Numbered from the stretch's first letter, positions 47,890-57,693 are shown. The stretch: 64,000 nt of DNA from an uncultured Bradyrhizobium sp. (GCF_936928535.1 NZ_CAKZHY010000061.1:1-64000), one strand, 5' to 3'. The notes: generated by a model not told the origin, from the letters alone. Numbers and translations are program-made.

Positions 47890-48185
47890 CCGGACTTGCG
47901 TGCGAGGCGACTCTTCAGATTCTGCGGCGTTTTCGCTCTCCGGTGGTTTGGCGCGAGAAGGCCGATCTGTTCGCGATTCCTACTGTGGTCTCGCTGCCGT
48001 GGTTGACATCGCTCACGGCGATCTCTCGGCTTAGATATTTACCGGCGGCATGTTGGCTCGGGTCCGACAAGCCGAAGCGAAGGTGGGGAAGCGGTTTTGA
48101 ACGGCCGCGTTGCTGGTAAGTCCTATTGAGATAGGCTATCAGCGCGGTCAAGTTGTACCTAGTAGGAAATTCATCAGGTCGGCGG
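47890..48185. other. Intergenic region between hldE and the dehydratase gene
   Basis: About 300 bases with no supported gene. Short open frames here (for example starting GTG at 47886) show no family-like pattern. A promoter for the dehydratase gene may lie in the AT-richer part near 48110-48185, but no clear boxes are seen. Confidence 0.5.
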
Positions 48186-50099
48186 ATGACGCGACTTTCT
48201 CACCTAACCTTGCGCAATTTTATGATCGCCCTCCACGACCTGCTGGCGACGACAGCGGCGTTGTTCGCGGCATTCTATTTGCGTTTCGAAGGTGGCAACG
48301 ACTTCTACGACCGGCTGCCGCTTTTGCTGCGGATCCTGCCGTATTTCCTCGCCTTTAGCGTGGTCGTGTTCTTCATATTCAACTTGACCACAACAAAATG
48401 GCGCTTCATTTCACTCCCGGATGCAATGAACATCATCCGCGTCGCGACCGTGCTAACGGTTGCACTGCTGGCGCTTGACTACATCTTCGTTTCTCCGAAC
48501 GTTCGCGGCGCCTTCTTCCTCGGCAAGGTGACGATCGTACTCTACTGGTTCCTCGAGATCAGTTTTCTTAGCGCGCTGCGCATGGCTTATCGCTATTTTC
48601 GCTACACGCGGGTACGGCGCCACGCACGCACTGAGGATGCCGCGCCGACGCTGCTGATCGGTCGCGCGGCAGATGCAGAAGTGCTTTTGCGGGGTATCGA
48701 GAGCGGGGCGATAAAGCGGATCTGGCCGGTCGGTGTCTTGTCGCCGTCGAACTCGGATTGGGGACAGCTAATCCGCAATGTGCCGGTTCTGGGTGGTATC
48801 GACGACATTGGGGACGTCGTCGCCGACTTCGCTAAGCGCAATAAGCCGATCACGCGCATGGTGATGACCCCATCTGCATTCGAGCCAGAGGCCCATCCGG
48901 AATCAGTCCTGATGCGAGCGCGAAAGCTGGGAATAATAGTCAACCGCATGCCCTCGCTAGAGAGCGGCGACACGCCGCGGTTGACAACTGTCGCAGTCGA
49001 AGATCTTCTGCTGCGGCCGAGCGAGAAAATCGACTATGCTCGCCTTGAAGCCCTGATTAGGGGCAAGGCGGTGATCGTCACCGGTGGTGGCGGTTCGATA
49101 GGTTCGGAGATCTGCGAGCGCGTCGTCGCTTTCGGCGCCGCGCGCATCCTAATCCTAGAGAATTCCGAGCCCGCACTTTACGCGGTTACCGAGTCGCTTG
49201 CCGCGCACGGCGCGGATGTCGTCATCGATGGGCGGATCGCAGATATCCGCGACCGCGAGCGAGTCATGCGCCTGATGGCTGAGTTCAAGCCTGATATTGT
49301 GTTCCATGCAGCGGCCCTCAAGCACGTGCCTATTCTCGAGCGCGATTGGAGCGAGGGTGTCAAGACTAATATCTTCGGCTCGATCAACGTAGCCGACGCG
49401 GCGCTTGCCGCCGGAGCCGAAGCCATGGTGATGATATCGACCGACAAGGCTATTGAGCCGGTGTCGATGCTGGGTCTCACCAAACGATTCGCTGAAATGT
49501 ATTGCCAGGCGCTCGACCATGATATTGCTGCAGCCGCCGCTGGCGCCAAGCCGTTGACCCGGCTGATCTCGGTTCGGTTCGGCAATGTACTGGCCTCGAA
49601 CGGCTCAGTGGTGCCGAAATTCAAAGCGCAGATCGAGGCAGGCGGCCCGGTGACGGTGACGCATCCCGAAATGATCCGCTACTTCATGACGATACGCGAA
49701 GCCTGCGATCTAGTCATAACGGCAGCGACACATGCGCTCGGTACCCAACGCTCCGATGTCTCGGTTTATGTCCTCAACATGGGGCAGCCAGTGAGAATCG
49801 TCGACCTCGCCGAGCGCATGATCCGTCTGTCAGGACTGCAGCCGGGCTACGACATCGAGATTGTATTCACAGGCATGCGGCCGGGCGAGCGCCTGAATGA
49901 AATCCTGTTTGCTTCGGAAGAGCCAACCCGTGAGATCGGCATCGTCGGAATTATGGCCGCGCAGCCGATTGAGACGCCCTTGCAGACACTGCGCAAATGG
50001 ATCACGGCGCTCGACCAGGCGATCGCTCGGGATGACCGGTCGACGATCAGGACTATTCTCAAGGACGCGGTACCTGAATTTGGGTCGACTGCAGCGTGA
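48186..50099 (+). CDS. Membrane-bound nucleotide-sugar dehydratase/epimerase, CapD/WbpM-like
   Basis: A 637-aa protein with about four N-terminal membrane helices (residues 10-125), a degenerate Rossmann-like domain (150-255) and a catalytic SDR domain. The NAD site 'VIVTGGGGSIGSE' begins near residue 296, 'FHAAALKHVPI' follows, and 'STDKAIEPVSMLGLTK' carries the SMxxxK motif of the UDP-GlcNAc 4,6-dehydratase group (WbpM-like). It should make a UDP-4-keto-6-deoxy sugar for envelope glycans. The ATG giving MTRLSHLTLRN was preferred to a TTG upstream. Confidence 0.9.
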   Translation: MTRLSHLTLRNFMIALHDLLATTAALFAAFYLRFEGGNDFYDRLPLLLRILPYFLAFSVVVFFIFNLTTTKWRFISLPDAMNIIRVATVLTVALLALDYIFVSPNVRGAFFLGKVTIVLYWFLEISFLSALRMAYRYFRYTRVRRHARTEDAAPTLLIGRAADAEVLLRGIESGAIKRIWPVGVLSPSNSDWGQLIRNVPVLGGIDDIGDVVADFAKRNKPITRMVMTPSAFEPEAHPESVLMRARKLGIIVNRMPSLESGDTPRLTTVAVEDLLLRPSEKIDYARLEALIRGKAVIVTGGGGSIGSEICERVVAFGAARILILENSEPALYAVTESLAAHGADVVIDGRIADIRDRERVMRLMAEFKPDIVFHAAALKHVPILERDWSEGVKTNIFGSINVADAALAAGAEAMVMISTDKAIEPVSMLGLTKRFAEMYCQALDHDIAAAAAGAKPLTRLISVRFGNVLASNGSVVPKFKAQIEAGGPVTVTHPEMIRYFMTIREACDLVITAATHALGTQRSDVSVYVLNMGQPVRIVDLAERMIRLSGLQPGYDIEIVFTGMRPGERLNEILFASEEPTREIGIVGIMAAQPIETPLQTLRKWITALDQAIARDDRSTIRTILKDAVPEFGSTAA

Positions 50100-50626
50100 A
50101 AAACAGCGTCAAAGCAGGGCTACGGTTGCGAGCTAGTTAGCGATCCGCCGAATTCCCGGCGGTCTTGGCCGAGACTGCCTGCTCACTTGGAGCGATCTTT
50201 TGCTGCCCGCTTGCCTGGGGCGCCCGTCGCCGGCCCGGTCGCGCGCGTTATCGCTTCAAGACTCGGATGGGAGCGTGTCCGTGTTGCTGTTGCGCTACGC
50301 TTTTAATGCGCCGCTCCTGCAACTGCGTCGGCAACTTCGTACTAAATTAGCAGCCCAGCATTTGTTATGTGCCTTACGCGTGATTGATACTACGTGGTTC
50401 GAGAGAGCGGGTCGCGATGCTCACGTTTATTCTCGTCTAGCTAACGCGCCCCGCAAGAGCCCAACTCTATTCGGGATTTCGTAGAAAGTGTTGGAATCTC
50501 CGCTTATTGTACTCAGCCGGTACGCGTGAAAAATCTGACGCGCTGGCACCGATTTTGGTGCCCCAGGCGGCAGCGGCCGAATGTCACGCCGGGAGGCGCT
50601 TTCAAGGCTTGCGGCCAGCGTCGTGC
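50100..50626. other. Gene-free intergenic region
   Basis: 527 bases with no gene that I can support. A 94-codon frame (50200-50484) has no family-like motif and a doubtful start. The stretch 50320-50510 is visibly less GC-rich than its neighbours, which may mark a remnant or an insertion point between the dehydratase gene and the convergent WecA-like gene. Confidence 0.5.
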
Positions 50627-51634
50627 TCAGGCTGCGTGAGTGCGTGTGAACCGCCGCAGTACGACTGCGAGGGCGATCGCGCCTCCCAGCATGGCGAGCA
50701 GCGTGACCGTCTCTGAATCGGCGTAAATGGTAAGGATGGCCAGCGCCGCTAGGACGAGGTTGAGTACGAACACTTCGCCGATGATTTGGGAAACGGTGAA
50801 GCCGTTGTCGGTGGCACGTTGGTAGAAATGCGAGCGATGCGCCGACCAAAACTGCTCGCGTCTTGCGATCCGGCGGAAGAGTGTGATGGTGGAATCGGTA
50901 AGGTAATAGGATGGCAGCAGCAGCGCTGCGGATGCCTGCCCGCGCCAGGCGAGCTCAAGCAGGCACCAGCCGAGCAGAAGGCCGATCGGAAGACTGCCGA
51001 CATCGCCCAGGAACACCTTCGCAGCCGGCTTGTTGAATGGCGCAAAGCCGAGCATGGCACCGCACAGCGCGGTGGCAATCGACACCGCCGGCCAGGATAA
51101 GTCGCCGAGCAGGCCGAGCAGCAGCAGCGCAGCGCTGACCGGCACCACTTCCGCCACCGTCATCAAATCAAGCCCGTCCATGAAGTTGACGAGGTTCACG
51201 AACCAGACGCCCGCGAGCAGGATGAGCCCGCGCTCCAAAGCGAGTGGCAGCGCCGGCGCGATGCGCGCGGCCTCGGGTGCGTTGAACACCACGGCTCCGA
51301 CACAGGCGGCTTGCAGCACGAGCCGCACCAGCACCGGCAGCGATACGATGTCATCAGCGAAGCCGACCAGCGCGATCACGATGGTTGCAATCACCAGCGC
51401 CTGAGGGATCGCCACGCCCGCCCACGCAGCCCACGCGGATGCGACGAGCAAGGTCGCTGCGATCACCGCGATGCCGGCGCCCTGCGGGGTCGGAATGCGG
51501 TGCGAGGAGCGCGCGTTGGGCCGCGCCAGCGCGTAGCGCTGCAGTAGGGGACGGCTGGTCCAGGTGATGAGTGCCGAGATCAGCGCGGCGATCGCAATGG
51601 CGAGCAGCAACGGCACGATGGTGAGCGCGTTCAC
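50627..51634 (-). CDS. WecA/MraY-family polyprenyl-phosphate sugar-1-phosphate transferase
   Basis: A 335-aa membrane protein with about ten hydrophobic segments. The DDxxD-like 'GFADDIVSLPVLVRL' and the catalytic 'NLVNFMDGLDLMTVAEV', plus 'AKVFLGDVGSLPIGLLLGW', match the GT4 MraY/WecA/WbpL family, which moves a sugar-1-phosphate onto undecaprenyl phosphate. It starts glycan chains. The ATG overlaps the stop of the flippase-like gene upstream as ATGA, so translation is coupled. The sugar moved is unknown. Confidence 0.9.
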   Translation of the reverse strand: MNALTIVPLLLAIAIAALISALITWTSRPLLQRYALARPNARSSHRIPTPQGAGIAVIAATLLVASAWAAWAGVAIPQALVIATIVIALVGFADDIVSLPVLVRLVLQAACVGAVVFNAPEAARIAPALPLALERGLILLAGVWFVNLVNFMDGLDLMTVAEVVPVSAALLLLGLLGDLSWPAVSIATALCGAMLGFAPFNKPAAKVFLGDVGSLPIGLLLGWCLLELAWRGQASAALLLPSYYLTDSTITLFRRIARREQFWSAHRSHFYQRATDNGFTVSQIIGEVFVLNLVLAALAILTIYADSETVTLLAMLGGAIALAVVLRRFTRTHAA

Positions 51635-52590
51635 TCGGGAACCCCGAGCTGCGCCGAGCCCTGCGCGGCTTTCTCCGCGCTGAGAATCCAGACCAAGCCG
51701 CCGACGGCGCCGACGATGAAGAACACCGCGCCGAACAGCAGCGAGACGTTGACGCCTTCATTCGCGGCAAGTCCGGCGAAACCGAAGGCCAGCCCCATGG
51801 TGGCCTCGCGCACACCCCAGCCGGCGATCGAGATCGGCATCAGGGTGATCAAAATAACCGGCGGCACGAGCAGGAAAACCTGAGCGAAGCTAACGGGGGC
51901 TGCGATCGACTGCACCACGCACCAGGCGATGACGGCGGTTAGCACGTGAACGAGCAGGGACAGGATCGCCACCCTCGGCCCGCGCACCGCATTGAAGATG
52001 ACGCGATTGGCGATCACGGCACAAGCGTGGAGGTGATGCGTCGCCCACCAGGTCTTCAGCCACGACCATTGCAGCGCGCCGAAAACCAGAAAGCCGAGGC
52101 CGCCCGCGAGCGCCGCAAGGTCGACCAGCAATAGAGCCGAGCGACCATGCGGGTCGGTAATCAACTGATAGCTCCACGGCAGGCTCGCGACGATGAGAAT
52201 CGCCAGCGCGATCAGGCCAATGGCACGATCAACGAAAATCGAATAGGTCGCTGCGCGCCAACCGGCGCCGGCGCGCGCGACCAGCCACAGCCGCACCGCG
52301 TCGCCGCCGATTGCGGACGGCAGGGTCTGGTTGAAGAAGGAGCCGATCACGTTGTAGCGCATGGCACGGGCGAACTCGAGCGGCGCACCGCACGCAGCGC
52401 TGACGTCGCACCAGCGTAGCATGCCGATGAAGATCTGCAGGAACGTCACCGCGATTGCAATGCCGATCCAGAGCAGGCTGGACACCGTGAAGCGCGAGAA
52501 TAGCTCGGTCAGATCGACCTTGCGCAATGCCAGATAAAGCAGCGCCGCGGAGATCAGGATTTTGGCTGTAGACAGCAGGATTCGGCGCAT
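51631..52590 (-). CDS. Lysylphosphatidylglycerol synthase-type membrane protein (flippase-like domain)
   Basis: A 319-aa protein with about eight hydrophobic segments, of the LPG_synthase_TM family. 'KILISAALLYLALRKVDLTE', 'RWCDVSAACGAPLEFARAMR', 'YNVIGSFFNQTLPSAIGGDA' and 'SIAGWGVREATMGLAFGF' match it. Such proteins act as lipid or glycan flippase-like components. It is 4-nt overlapped with the WecA-like gene downstream. The ATG chosen gives MRRILLSTAK; the longer frame adds a basic leader without ribosome site. Confidence 0.85.
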   Translation of the reverse strand: MRRILLSTAKILISAALLYLALRKVDLTELFSRFTVSSLLWIGIAIAVTFLQIFIGMLRWCDVSAACGAPLEFARAMRYNVIGSFFNQTLPSAIGGDAVRLWLVARAGAGWRAATYSIFVDRAIGLIALAILIVASLPWSYQLITDPHGRSALLLVDLAALAGGLGFLVFGALQWSWLKTWWATHHLHACAVIANRVIFNAVRGPRVAILSLLVHVLTAVIAWCVVQSIAAPVSFAQVFLLVPPVILITLMPISIAGWGVREATMGLAFGFAGLAANEGVNVSLLFGAVFFIVGAVGGLVWILSAEKAAQGSAQLGVPE

Positions 52591-52865
52591 CTTGCCCGCA
52601 TGAACAGGGTTGGCGTAGGTTGAGGTTACCCGACGCCAGGCGCCGAATTCGGCCGCTTTGGTATGGTTTTGGCGCCGATCTTGCAATAGCCCTGTTGCGA
52701 GAGCTCTCTCTGTCTCCAGACCCTTGTGGGGGCTCTTTACAGTCAAAGTTGCTAGCTATTGCGGTCCCCTCGGGGCGACGTCTAAAAAGGCTGATATTGC
52801 CGATGTGGCGACGCATGTTCCGGGATTTGCCTTGGGATGCGCCTTGCGAATTGCTTGGGAACAGG

Positions 52866-53855
52866 ATGACAGATCAGGCGATTTTGGTCACGGGGGCTGC
52901 TGGTTTCATCGGCTTTCACGTATCCGGGCAATTGCTGGCCGAGGGCCGGCCTGTCGTCGGGCTGGACAATCTCAACACCTATTATGATCCGGCGCTAAAG
53001 CAGGCGCGACTAGCGCTGCTGCGCTGTGAATCCGGTTTCTCCTTCGTGCAGGTCGACCTTGCCGATCGCGAGGCGATGGCGGCACTGTTTGCGCGACATC
53101 GATTTGCCAAAGTCGTGCATCTGGCGGCCCAGGCCGGCGTCCGCCACTCGATCGACCAGCCCCACAGATATGTCGATTCCAATCTCCAGGGCTTTCTCAA
53201 CGTACTGGAGGGCTGCCGGAACAACGGATGTCGTCATCTTGCCTACGCCTCGTCATCGTCCGTTTACGGCGCGAACACGAAACTGCCGTTTTCCGTGCAG
53301 GACCGGACCGATCATCCGGTGAGCTTCTACGCTGCGACCAAGAAGGCGAACGAGGTGATGGCGCAATCCTACAGCCATCTGTACAGGCTGCCGGTCACGG
53401 CCTTGCGGTTTTTCACCATCTACGGCCCGTGGGGCCGGCCTGATATGGCCATGTTTATGTTCGTAAACGCCATCCTGGCTGACAAGCCGATCCGGCTCTT
53501 CAACCATGGTAGGATGCGCCGCGACTTCACCTATATTGACGATGTGACCCGTGTCGTATCCAAACTGATCGATCTTGTGCCTGCGGACAATCCGGCTGCC
53601 GCAAATGCGCCGTCTAAAGTCTACAATGTCGGAAATCACCGCCCCGAAGAGCTGATGCATGTCGTCGAACTTCTAGAGCGGGAGCTGGGTCGGACGGCGA
53701 TCAAAGAATTGCTGCCGATGCAGCCGGGAGATGTGGTGGAAACGTTCGCGGATGTCGAGGATCTGATGCGCGACACCGGCTTTGCACCGTCAACGCCGAT
53801 CGAGCGCGGGGTCCACAATTTTGTCACCTGGTATCGCGACCACTACAAGGTTTGA
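52866..53855 (+). CDS. NAD-dependent epimerase, UDP-glucuronate 4-epimerase-like
   Basis: A 329-aa extended SDR. 'AILVTGAAGFIGFHVSGQL' is the NAD site, 'GLDNLNTYYDPALKQARLAL' is characteristic of UDP-glucuronate 4-epimerases, YxxxK is in 'SFYAATKKANEVMA', and 'RFFTIYGPWGRPDMAMFMF' follows. It would make UDP-galacturonate from UDP-glucuronate. It is divergent from the flippase-like gene with 275 nt between the starts and lies 7 nt before manC. Confidence 0.9.
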   Translation: MTDQAILVTGAAGFIGFHVSGQLLAEGRPVVGLDNLNTYYDPALKQARLALLRCESGFSFVQVDLADREAMAALFARHRFAKVVHLAAQAGVRHSIDQPHRYVDSNLQGFLNVLEGCRNNGCRHLAYASSSSVYGANTKLPFSVQDRTDHPVSFYAATKKANEVMAQSYSHLYRLPVTALRFFTIYGPWGRPDMAMFMFVNAILADKPIRLFNHGRMRRDFTYIDDVTRVVSKLIDLVPADNPAAANAPSKVYNVGNHRPEELMHVVELLERELGRTAIKELLPMQPGDVVETFADVEDLMRDTGFAPSTPIERGVHNFVTWYRDHYKV

Positions 53856-53862
53856 AACGACG

Positions 53863-55275
53863 ATGGACAAACGCATTATCCCCCTGATCATGTGCGGTGG
53901 TGCCGGCACGCGGCTGTGGCCGGCTTCGCGCGAGGTGCGGCCAAAGCAGTTCCTGCCGCTGTTTGGCGCGCGCTCGACCTTCCAGGACACGTTGTTGCGC
54001 GTCTCCGATCCGTCGCTGTTCGATCGCCCTGTCGTCATCACCAATGCGGCCTACCGCTTCATGGTGCTGGAGCAGCTCGCCGAGATCGGCATCGAGGCCG
54101 ACGTGATCCTCGAACCGATGCGCCGCGACTCCGGTCCCGCGATCGCCGCGGGCGCTGCGTTCGCGCAAGCACGCACCAATGAAGCGATCGTGCTGGCGCT
54201 CGCCGCCGATCACGTCGTGCAGGACAATGCCGCCTTCGTTGCGGCGTGCCGCGAGGGCCTTGCCGCCGCGAGCACGGGACGCATCGTCACCTTCGGCGTC
54301 AAGCCGGAGCGGCCGGCGACCGAATACGGCTATATCAGCCCGGGTGAGGTGATTTCAGGCGAGGTGCATGCGGTCGCGCGCTTCGTCGAGAAGCCGGATG
54401 CGGTGAAGGCCGCCGACTATGTCAATTCGGGCTATCTCTGGAACAGCGGCAACTTCATGTTTCCCGCAAGCCTGCTGCTCGACGAATACCGAAAGGTCGA
54501 TGCGGCAAGCGTCGATGCAGTGTCCAATGCGGTCGCCAATGCCGGTCGCGATCTCGGCTTCGTGACGCTGGAGCCGCAGGCCTTTGGCGCGGCGAAAGCG
54601 ATCTCGATCGACTATGCGGTGATGGAAAAGACCGCGCGTGCAGCTGTGGTGCCGGTATCGTGCGGCTGGTCCGACGTCGGCTCCTGGCGTGCGGTGTGGG
54701 AATTGTCCGACAAGGATGCGCAAGGCAATGCGGCGCACGGCACCGTCGTGTTTGAGGAGTCGCACAACTGCAACGTCACGACCGATCATGCGCTGGTCGC
54801 GCTCGAAGGCGTCGACGATCTCGTCGTGGTCGCAACTGCCGATGCGGTGCTGGTCTCGCGGCAGAAGGATGCCAACGGGCTGAAGCGCCTCGTCACCAAG
54901 CTGAAGGCGGTCGCGCCCAAGGTCACCGAGGAGCATCTCAAGGTGCACCGCCCCTGGGGCAGCTATCAGTCGGTCGACAATGGCGAGCGCCACCAGGTCA
55001 AGCGCATCGTGGTGAAGCCGGGCGGGCGGCTGTCATTGCAGAAGCATCATCATCGCGCCGAGCACTGGATTGTCGTCCGCGGTGCGGCCCGCGTCACCGT
55101 CAACGAGACGGTGAAGACGGTGCACGAGAACGAATCCATCTACATCCCGATGGGCGCGGTGCACCGGATGGAGAACCCCGGCAAGATCATGCTGGAACTG
55201 ATCGAGGTCCAGACCGGCTCCTATCTCGGGGAAGACGACATCATCCGGATTGAAGACGATTATCAAAGGTCGTAA
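53863..55275 (+). CDS. manC: Mannose-1-phosphate guanylyltransferase / mannose-6-phosphate isomerase
   Basis: A 470-aa bifunctional enzyme. 'GGAGTRLWPASREVRPKQ' (residues 12-29) is the pyrophosphorylase signature, 'VEKPDAVKAADYVNSGYLWN' the sugar-binding block, and the C-terminal cupin (about 355-470) carries 'QKHHHRAEHWIVVRGAARV' and 'IPMGAVHRMENPGK' of type II phosphomannose isomerases. Products are GDP-mannose and mannose-6-phosphate. It lies 7 nt after the epimerase gene. The ATG was set at MDKRIIPLIM, matching the family start. Confidence 0.96.
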   Translation: MDKRIIPLIMCGGAGTRLWPASREVRPKQFLPLFGARSTFQDTLLRVSDPSLFDRPVVITNAAYRFMVLEQLAEIGIEADVILEPMRRDSGPAIAAGAAFAQARTNEAIVLALAADHVVQDNAAFVAACREGLAAASTGRIVTFGVKPERPATEYGYISPGEVISGEVHAVARFVEKPDAVKAADYVNSGYLWNSGNFMFPASLLLDEYRKVDAASVDAVSNAVANAGRDLGFVTLEPQAFGAAKAISIDYAVMEKTARAAVVPVSCGWSDVGSWRAVWELSDKDAQGNAAHGTVVFEESHNCNVTTDHALVALEGVDDLVVVATADAVLVSRQKDANGLKRLVTKLKAVAPKVTEEHLKVHRPWGSYQSVDNGERHQVKRIVVKPGGRLSLQKHHHRAEHWIVVRGAARVTVNETVKTVHENESIYIPMGAVHRMENPGKIMLELIEVQTGSYLGEDDIIRIEDDYQRS

Positions 55276-55455
55276 CCAGCGAACTCCGAATCACGCGCTC
55301 CGGGCCGAAATGCCCGCTTTCTGCAGCTAAGGCCCGGAGAACGTGTAACTTTTTGAATCAAATCGTGTCCGGCCAATTTGGCGGGCATTCGCCACGTCTA
55401 TGGCACCCGTGCTAGAAGCGGCCCGGGGATTTGCGTTGAATCGGGGTTTGCTCAG

Positions 55456-56460
55456 ATGAGTTCCATGGGGTCACAACCGGCAAAGGCCGGCCTGCGCGTC
55501 GGCGTCGTCGGCGCGGGCGTGATGGGCAGCAACCACGCGCGCGTGCTCGCCGGTCTGCCCGGCGTCAGCCTGGTCGGCGTGGTTGATCCTTCGCCGGCGC
55601 ATCGGACGCGCGCGACCGAGCTTGCCGGATGCAACAGCTTCGAGACGCTCGACCAACTGCTCGCCGAGGGCGTCGACGCCGTCACCATCGCGGCGCCAAC
55701 CCATCTGCACCACGAGGTCGCGCTCGCCTGCATTGCCAAAAACATCCACGTGCTGGTCGAGAAGCCGATCGCCTCGACGGTGAAAGAGGGCCGCGAGATC
55801 GTCACTGCTGCGCAAAAGGCCAGCGTCACGCTGATGATCGGCCATGTCGAGCGCTTCAATCCGGCCGTGGCCGCGGTCAAGCAGGCGATCGCGGGCGAGG
55901 ATATTCTCTCCATCGCGATCACGCGCGTCGGCCCGTTCCCGCCGCGCATGTCCAATGTCGGCGTCGTCATTGATCTTGCCGTGCACGACATCGACCTGAT
56001 CCGCTGGTTCACCGAGTCAGACATCGTCGAGGTCCAGCCGCAGCTGTCGAGCGCGGTCGCCGAGCGCGAGGACATCGCGCTCTTGCAGTTCCGCACCGCC
56101 AATGGCGTGCTCGCGCATATCAACACCAATTGGCTGACGCCGTTCAAGGCGCGCAGCGTCACGGTGGCGACCCGCGGCAAATACGTGATGGGCGATCTCT
56201 TGACGCGCCAGGTCACCGAATGCTTCGGCTTCAGGCCCGACGGCAGCTATTCGATGCGGCATCTGCCCGTCGGCCATGACGAGCCGCTCCGCGCCGAACT
56301 GATCGCCTTCCTCAAGGCAGTGCGCAACGGCGAGACCCCTGCGGTCACCGGTGACGAAGGCGTCGCCAGCCTCGAGATCGCGACGCAGTGCCTGGAGACG
56401 CCGTCACGGCCTGCAGCGACGTCGCCCGCCCTCAAGGGCCCGCGCCGCGTCGCCGGCTAA
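55456..56460 (+). CDS. Gfo/Idh/MocA-family oxidoreductase
   Basis: A 334-aa NAD(P)-dependent dehydrogenase. 'RVGVVGAGVMGSNHARVLAG' is the Rossmann start, and 'HVLVEKPIASTVKEG' holds the EKP motif with catalytic Lys. 'FNPAVAAVKQAIAGEDILS' and 'DLAVHDIDLIRWF' provide the sugar pocket. Together with the DegT aminotransferase 9 nt downstream it resembles the WbpB/WbpE or WlbA/WlbC pair that oxidises a UDP-sugar and then aminates it. The ATG giving MSSMGSQPAK was chosen over the upstream frame. Confidence 0.9.
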   Translation: MSSMGSQPAKAGLRVGVVGAGVMGSNHARVLAGLPGVSLVGVVDPSPAHRTRATELAGCNSFETLDQLLAEGVDAVTIAAPTHLHHEVALACIAKNIHVLVEKPIASTVKEGREIVTAAQKASVTLMIGHVERFNPAVAAVKQAIAGEDILSIAITRVGPFPPRMSNVGVVIDLAVHDIDLIRWFTESDIVEVQPQLSSAVAEREDIALLQFRTANGVLAHINTNWLTPFKARSVTVATRGKYVMGDLLTRQVTECFGFRPDGSYSMRHLPVGHDEPLRAELIAFLKAVRNGETPAVTGDEGVASLEIATQCLETPSRPAATSPALKGPRRVAG

Positions 56461-56469
56461 ACCCTTTCC

Positions 56470-57651
56470 ATGTCGAACGCTCAAAACCCGCAAGGCGCCA
56501 TGAACCAGCATCTGCGTTCCGAACCCATTCCCTTCATCGATGTCGCCTCTCAGCGCGTCCGGCTCGGTGCGTCGCTCGATGCCGCCGTCAAGCGCGTGAT
56601 GGACCATTGCCAGTTCGTCAACGGCCCCGAGGTCTTCGAGTTCGAGAAGCAACTTGCGTTCTATTGCGGCGCCAAGCATGTCATCGGCTGCTCCAACGGC
56701 ACCGATGCGCTGCTGATGGTGCTGATGGCGAAGAATGTCGGGCCCGGTGATGCCGTGCTGTGTCCGTCCTTCACCTTCATCGCGACCGCGTCGCCGGCGG
56801 CACGGACTGGCGCGACGCCGGTCTATGTCGACGTCGACGAGACGACCTTCAACATGAGCCCGGAATCGCTCAAGCGCGGCGTTGCGGCCGCGCGCAAGGC
56901 CGGCTTGAGGCCGGTCGCCGTCATTCCGGTCGATCTGTTCGGCCAGCCCGCCGACCACGATGCCATTGCCGAGATCGCCGCGGCCGAAGGCCTGTTCATC
57001 ATCGATGACGCCGCGCAAGGTTTTGGCGCCAGCTACAAGGGCCGCAAGCTCGGCACCTTCGGGCTCGCCACCACGACCAGCTTTTTCCCGGCCAAGCCGC
57101 TCGGCTGCTTCGGCGACGGCGGTGCCATCCTCACCGACGACGACGAGCTTGCCGCGACCCTGCGCAGCATCCGCGTGCACGGGCAGGGCACCGACAAATA
57201 CGACAACGTCCGCCTCGGCCTGACCGGCCGGCTCGACACCATGCAGGCCGCGATCCTGATCGAGAAGCTGAAAATCTTCGACGACGAGATCGCCGCGCGC
57301 AACAAGGTCGCCGAGCGCTACGCGCGGGGCCTGTCCAACGTCGTGACCGTGCCGCGCCTCGCGCCCGGCAATACCTCGGTCTGGGCGCAGTACACGGTTC
57401 GCCTGCCCAAAGGTACCGACCGCGACGGCTTCGCTGCCGCGCTGAAGGCACAGGGCGTGCCGACCGCGGTCTATTACGGCAAGTCGATGCATCAGCAGTC
57501 GGCCTACCGGCAATATCCTGTCGCCGAGGGCGGCTTGCCCGGATGTGAGAGCCTGTCGCAGGTCGTCATCAGCCTGCCGATGCACGCCTATTTGACCGAA
57601 GCCGATCAGGAGCGGGTTATCGCCGCCGTGCATGGGGCGCTTTCGGCCTGA
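56470..57651 (+). CDS. DegT/DnrJ/EryC1/StrS-family aminotransferase
   Basis: A 393-aa PLP-dependent sugar aminotransferase. 'VNGPEVFEFEKQLAFYCGAK' and 'VIGCSNGTDALLMVLMAKNV' are the N-terminal blocks, 'IIDDAAQGFGASYKGRKLG' holds the aspartate, and the PLP lysine is in 'TSFFPAKPLGCFGDGGA'. It probably transfers an amino group to a keto-sugar made by the neighbouring oxidoreductase. Spacing of 9 nt implies one operon. A second ATG 30 nt downstream is possible but less likely. Confidence 0.93.
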   Translation: MSNAQNPQGAMNQHLRSEPIPFIDVASQRVRLGASLDAAVKRVMDHCQFVNGPEVFEFEKQLAFYCGAKHVIGCSNGTDALLMVLMAKNVGPGDAVLCPSFTFIATASPAARTGATPVYVDVDETTFNMSPESLKRGVAAARKAGLRPVAVIPVDLFGQPADHDAIAEIAAAEGLFIIDDAAQGFGASYKGRKLGTFGLATTTSFFPAKPLGCFGDGGAILTDDDELAATLRSIRVHGQGTDKYDNVRLGLTGRLDTMQAAILIEKLKIFDDEIAARNKVAERYARGLSNVVTVPRLAPGNTSVWAQYTVRLPKGTDRDGFAAALKAQGVPTAVYYGKSMHQQSAYRQYPVAEGGLPGCESLSQVVISLPMHAYLTEADQERVIAAVHGALSA

Positions 57652-57693
57652 TTCCGCCGTTTGCATCCCCGGCAATCGGGCGGATTTCATGCA

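Noticed and set aside
47886..48119. 77-codon frame starting GTG at the end of hldE
   Set aside because: The start overlaps the hldE stop by chance; no ribosome site, no motif and a poor residue mix.
50200..50484. 94-codon frame in the gap after the dehydratase gene
   Set aside because: No recognisable motif, no ribosome site, and composition differs from nearby genes. It is kept as gene-free sequence.
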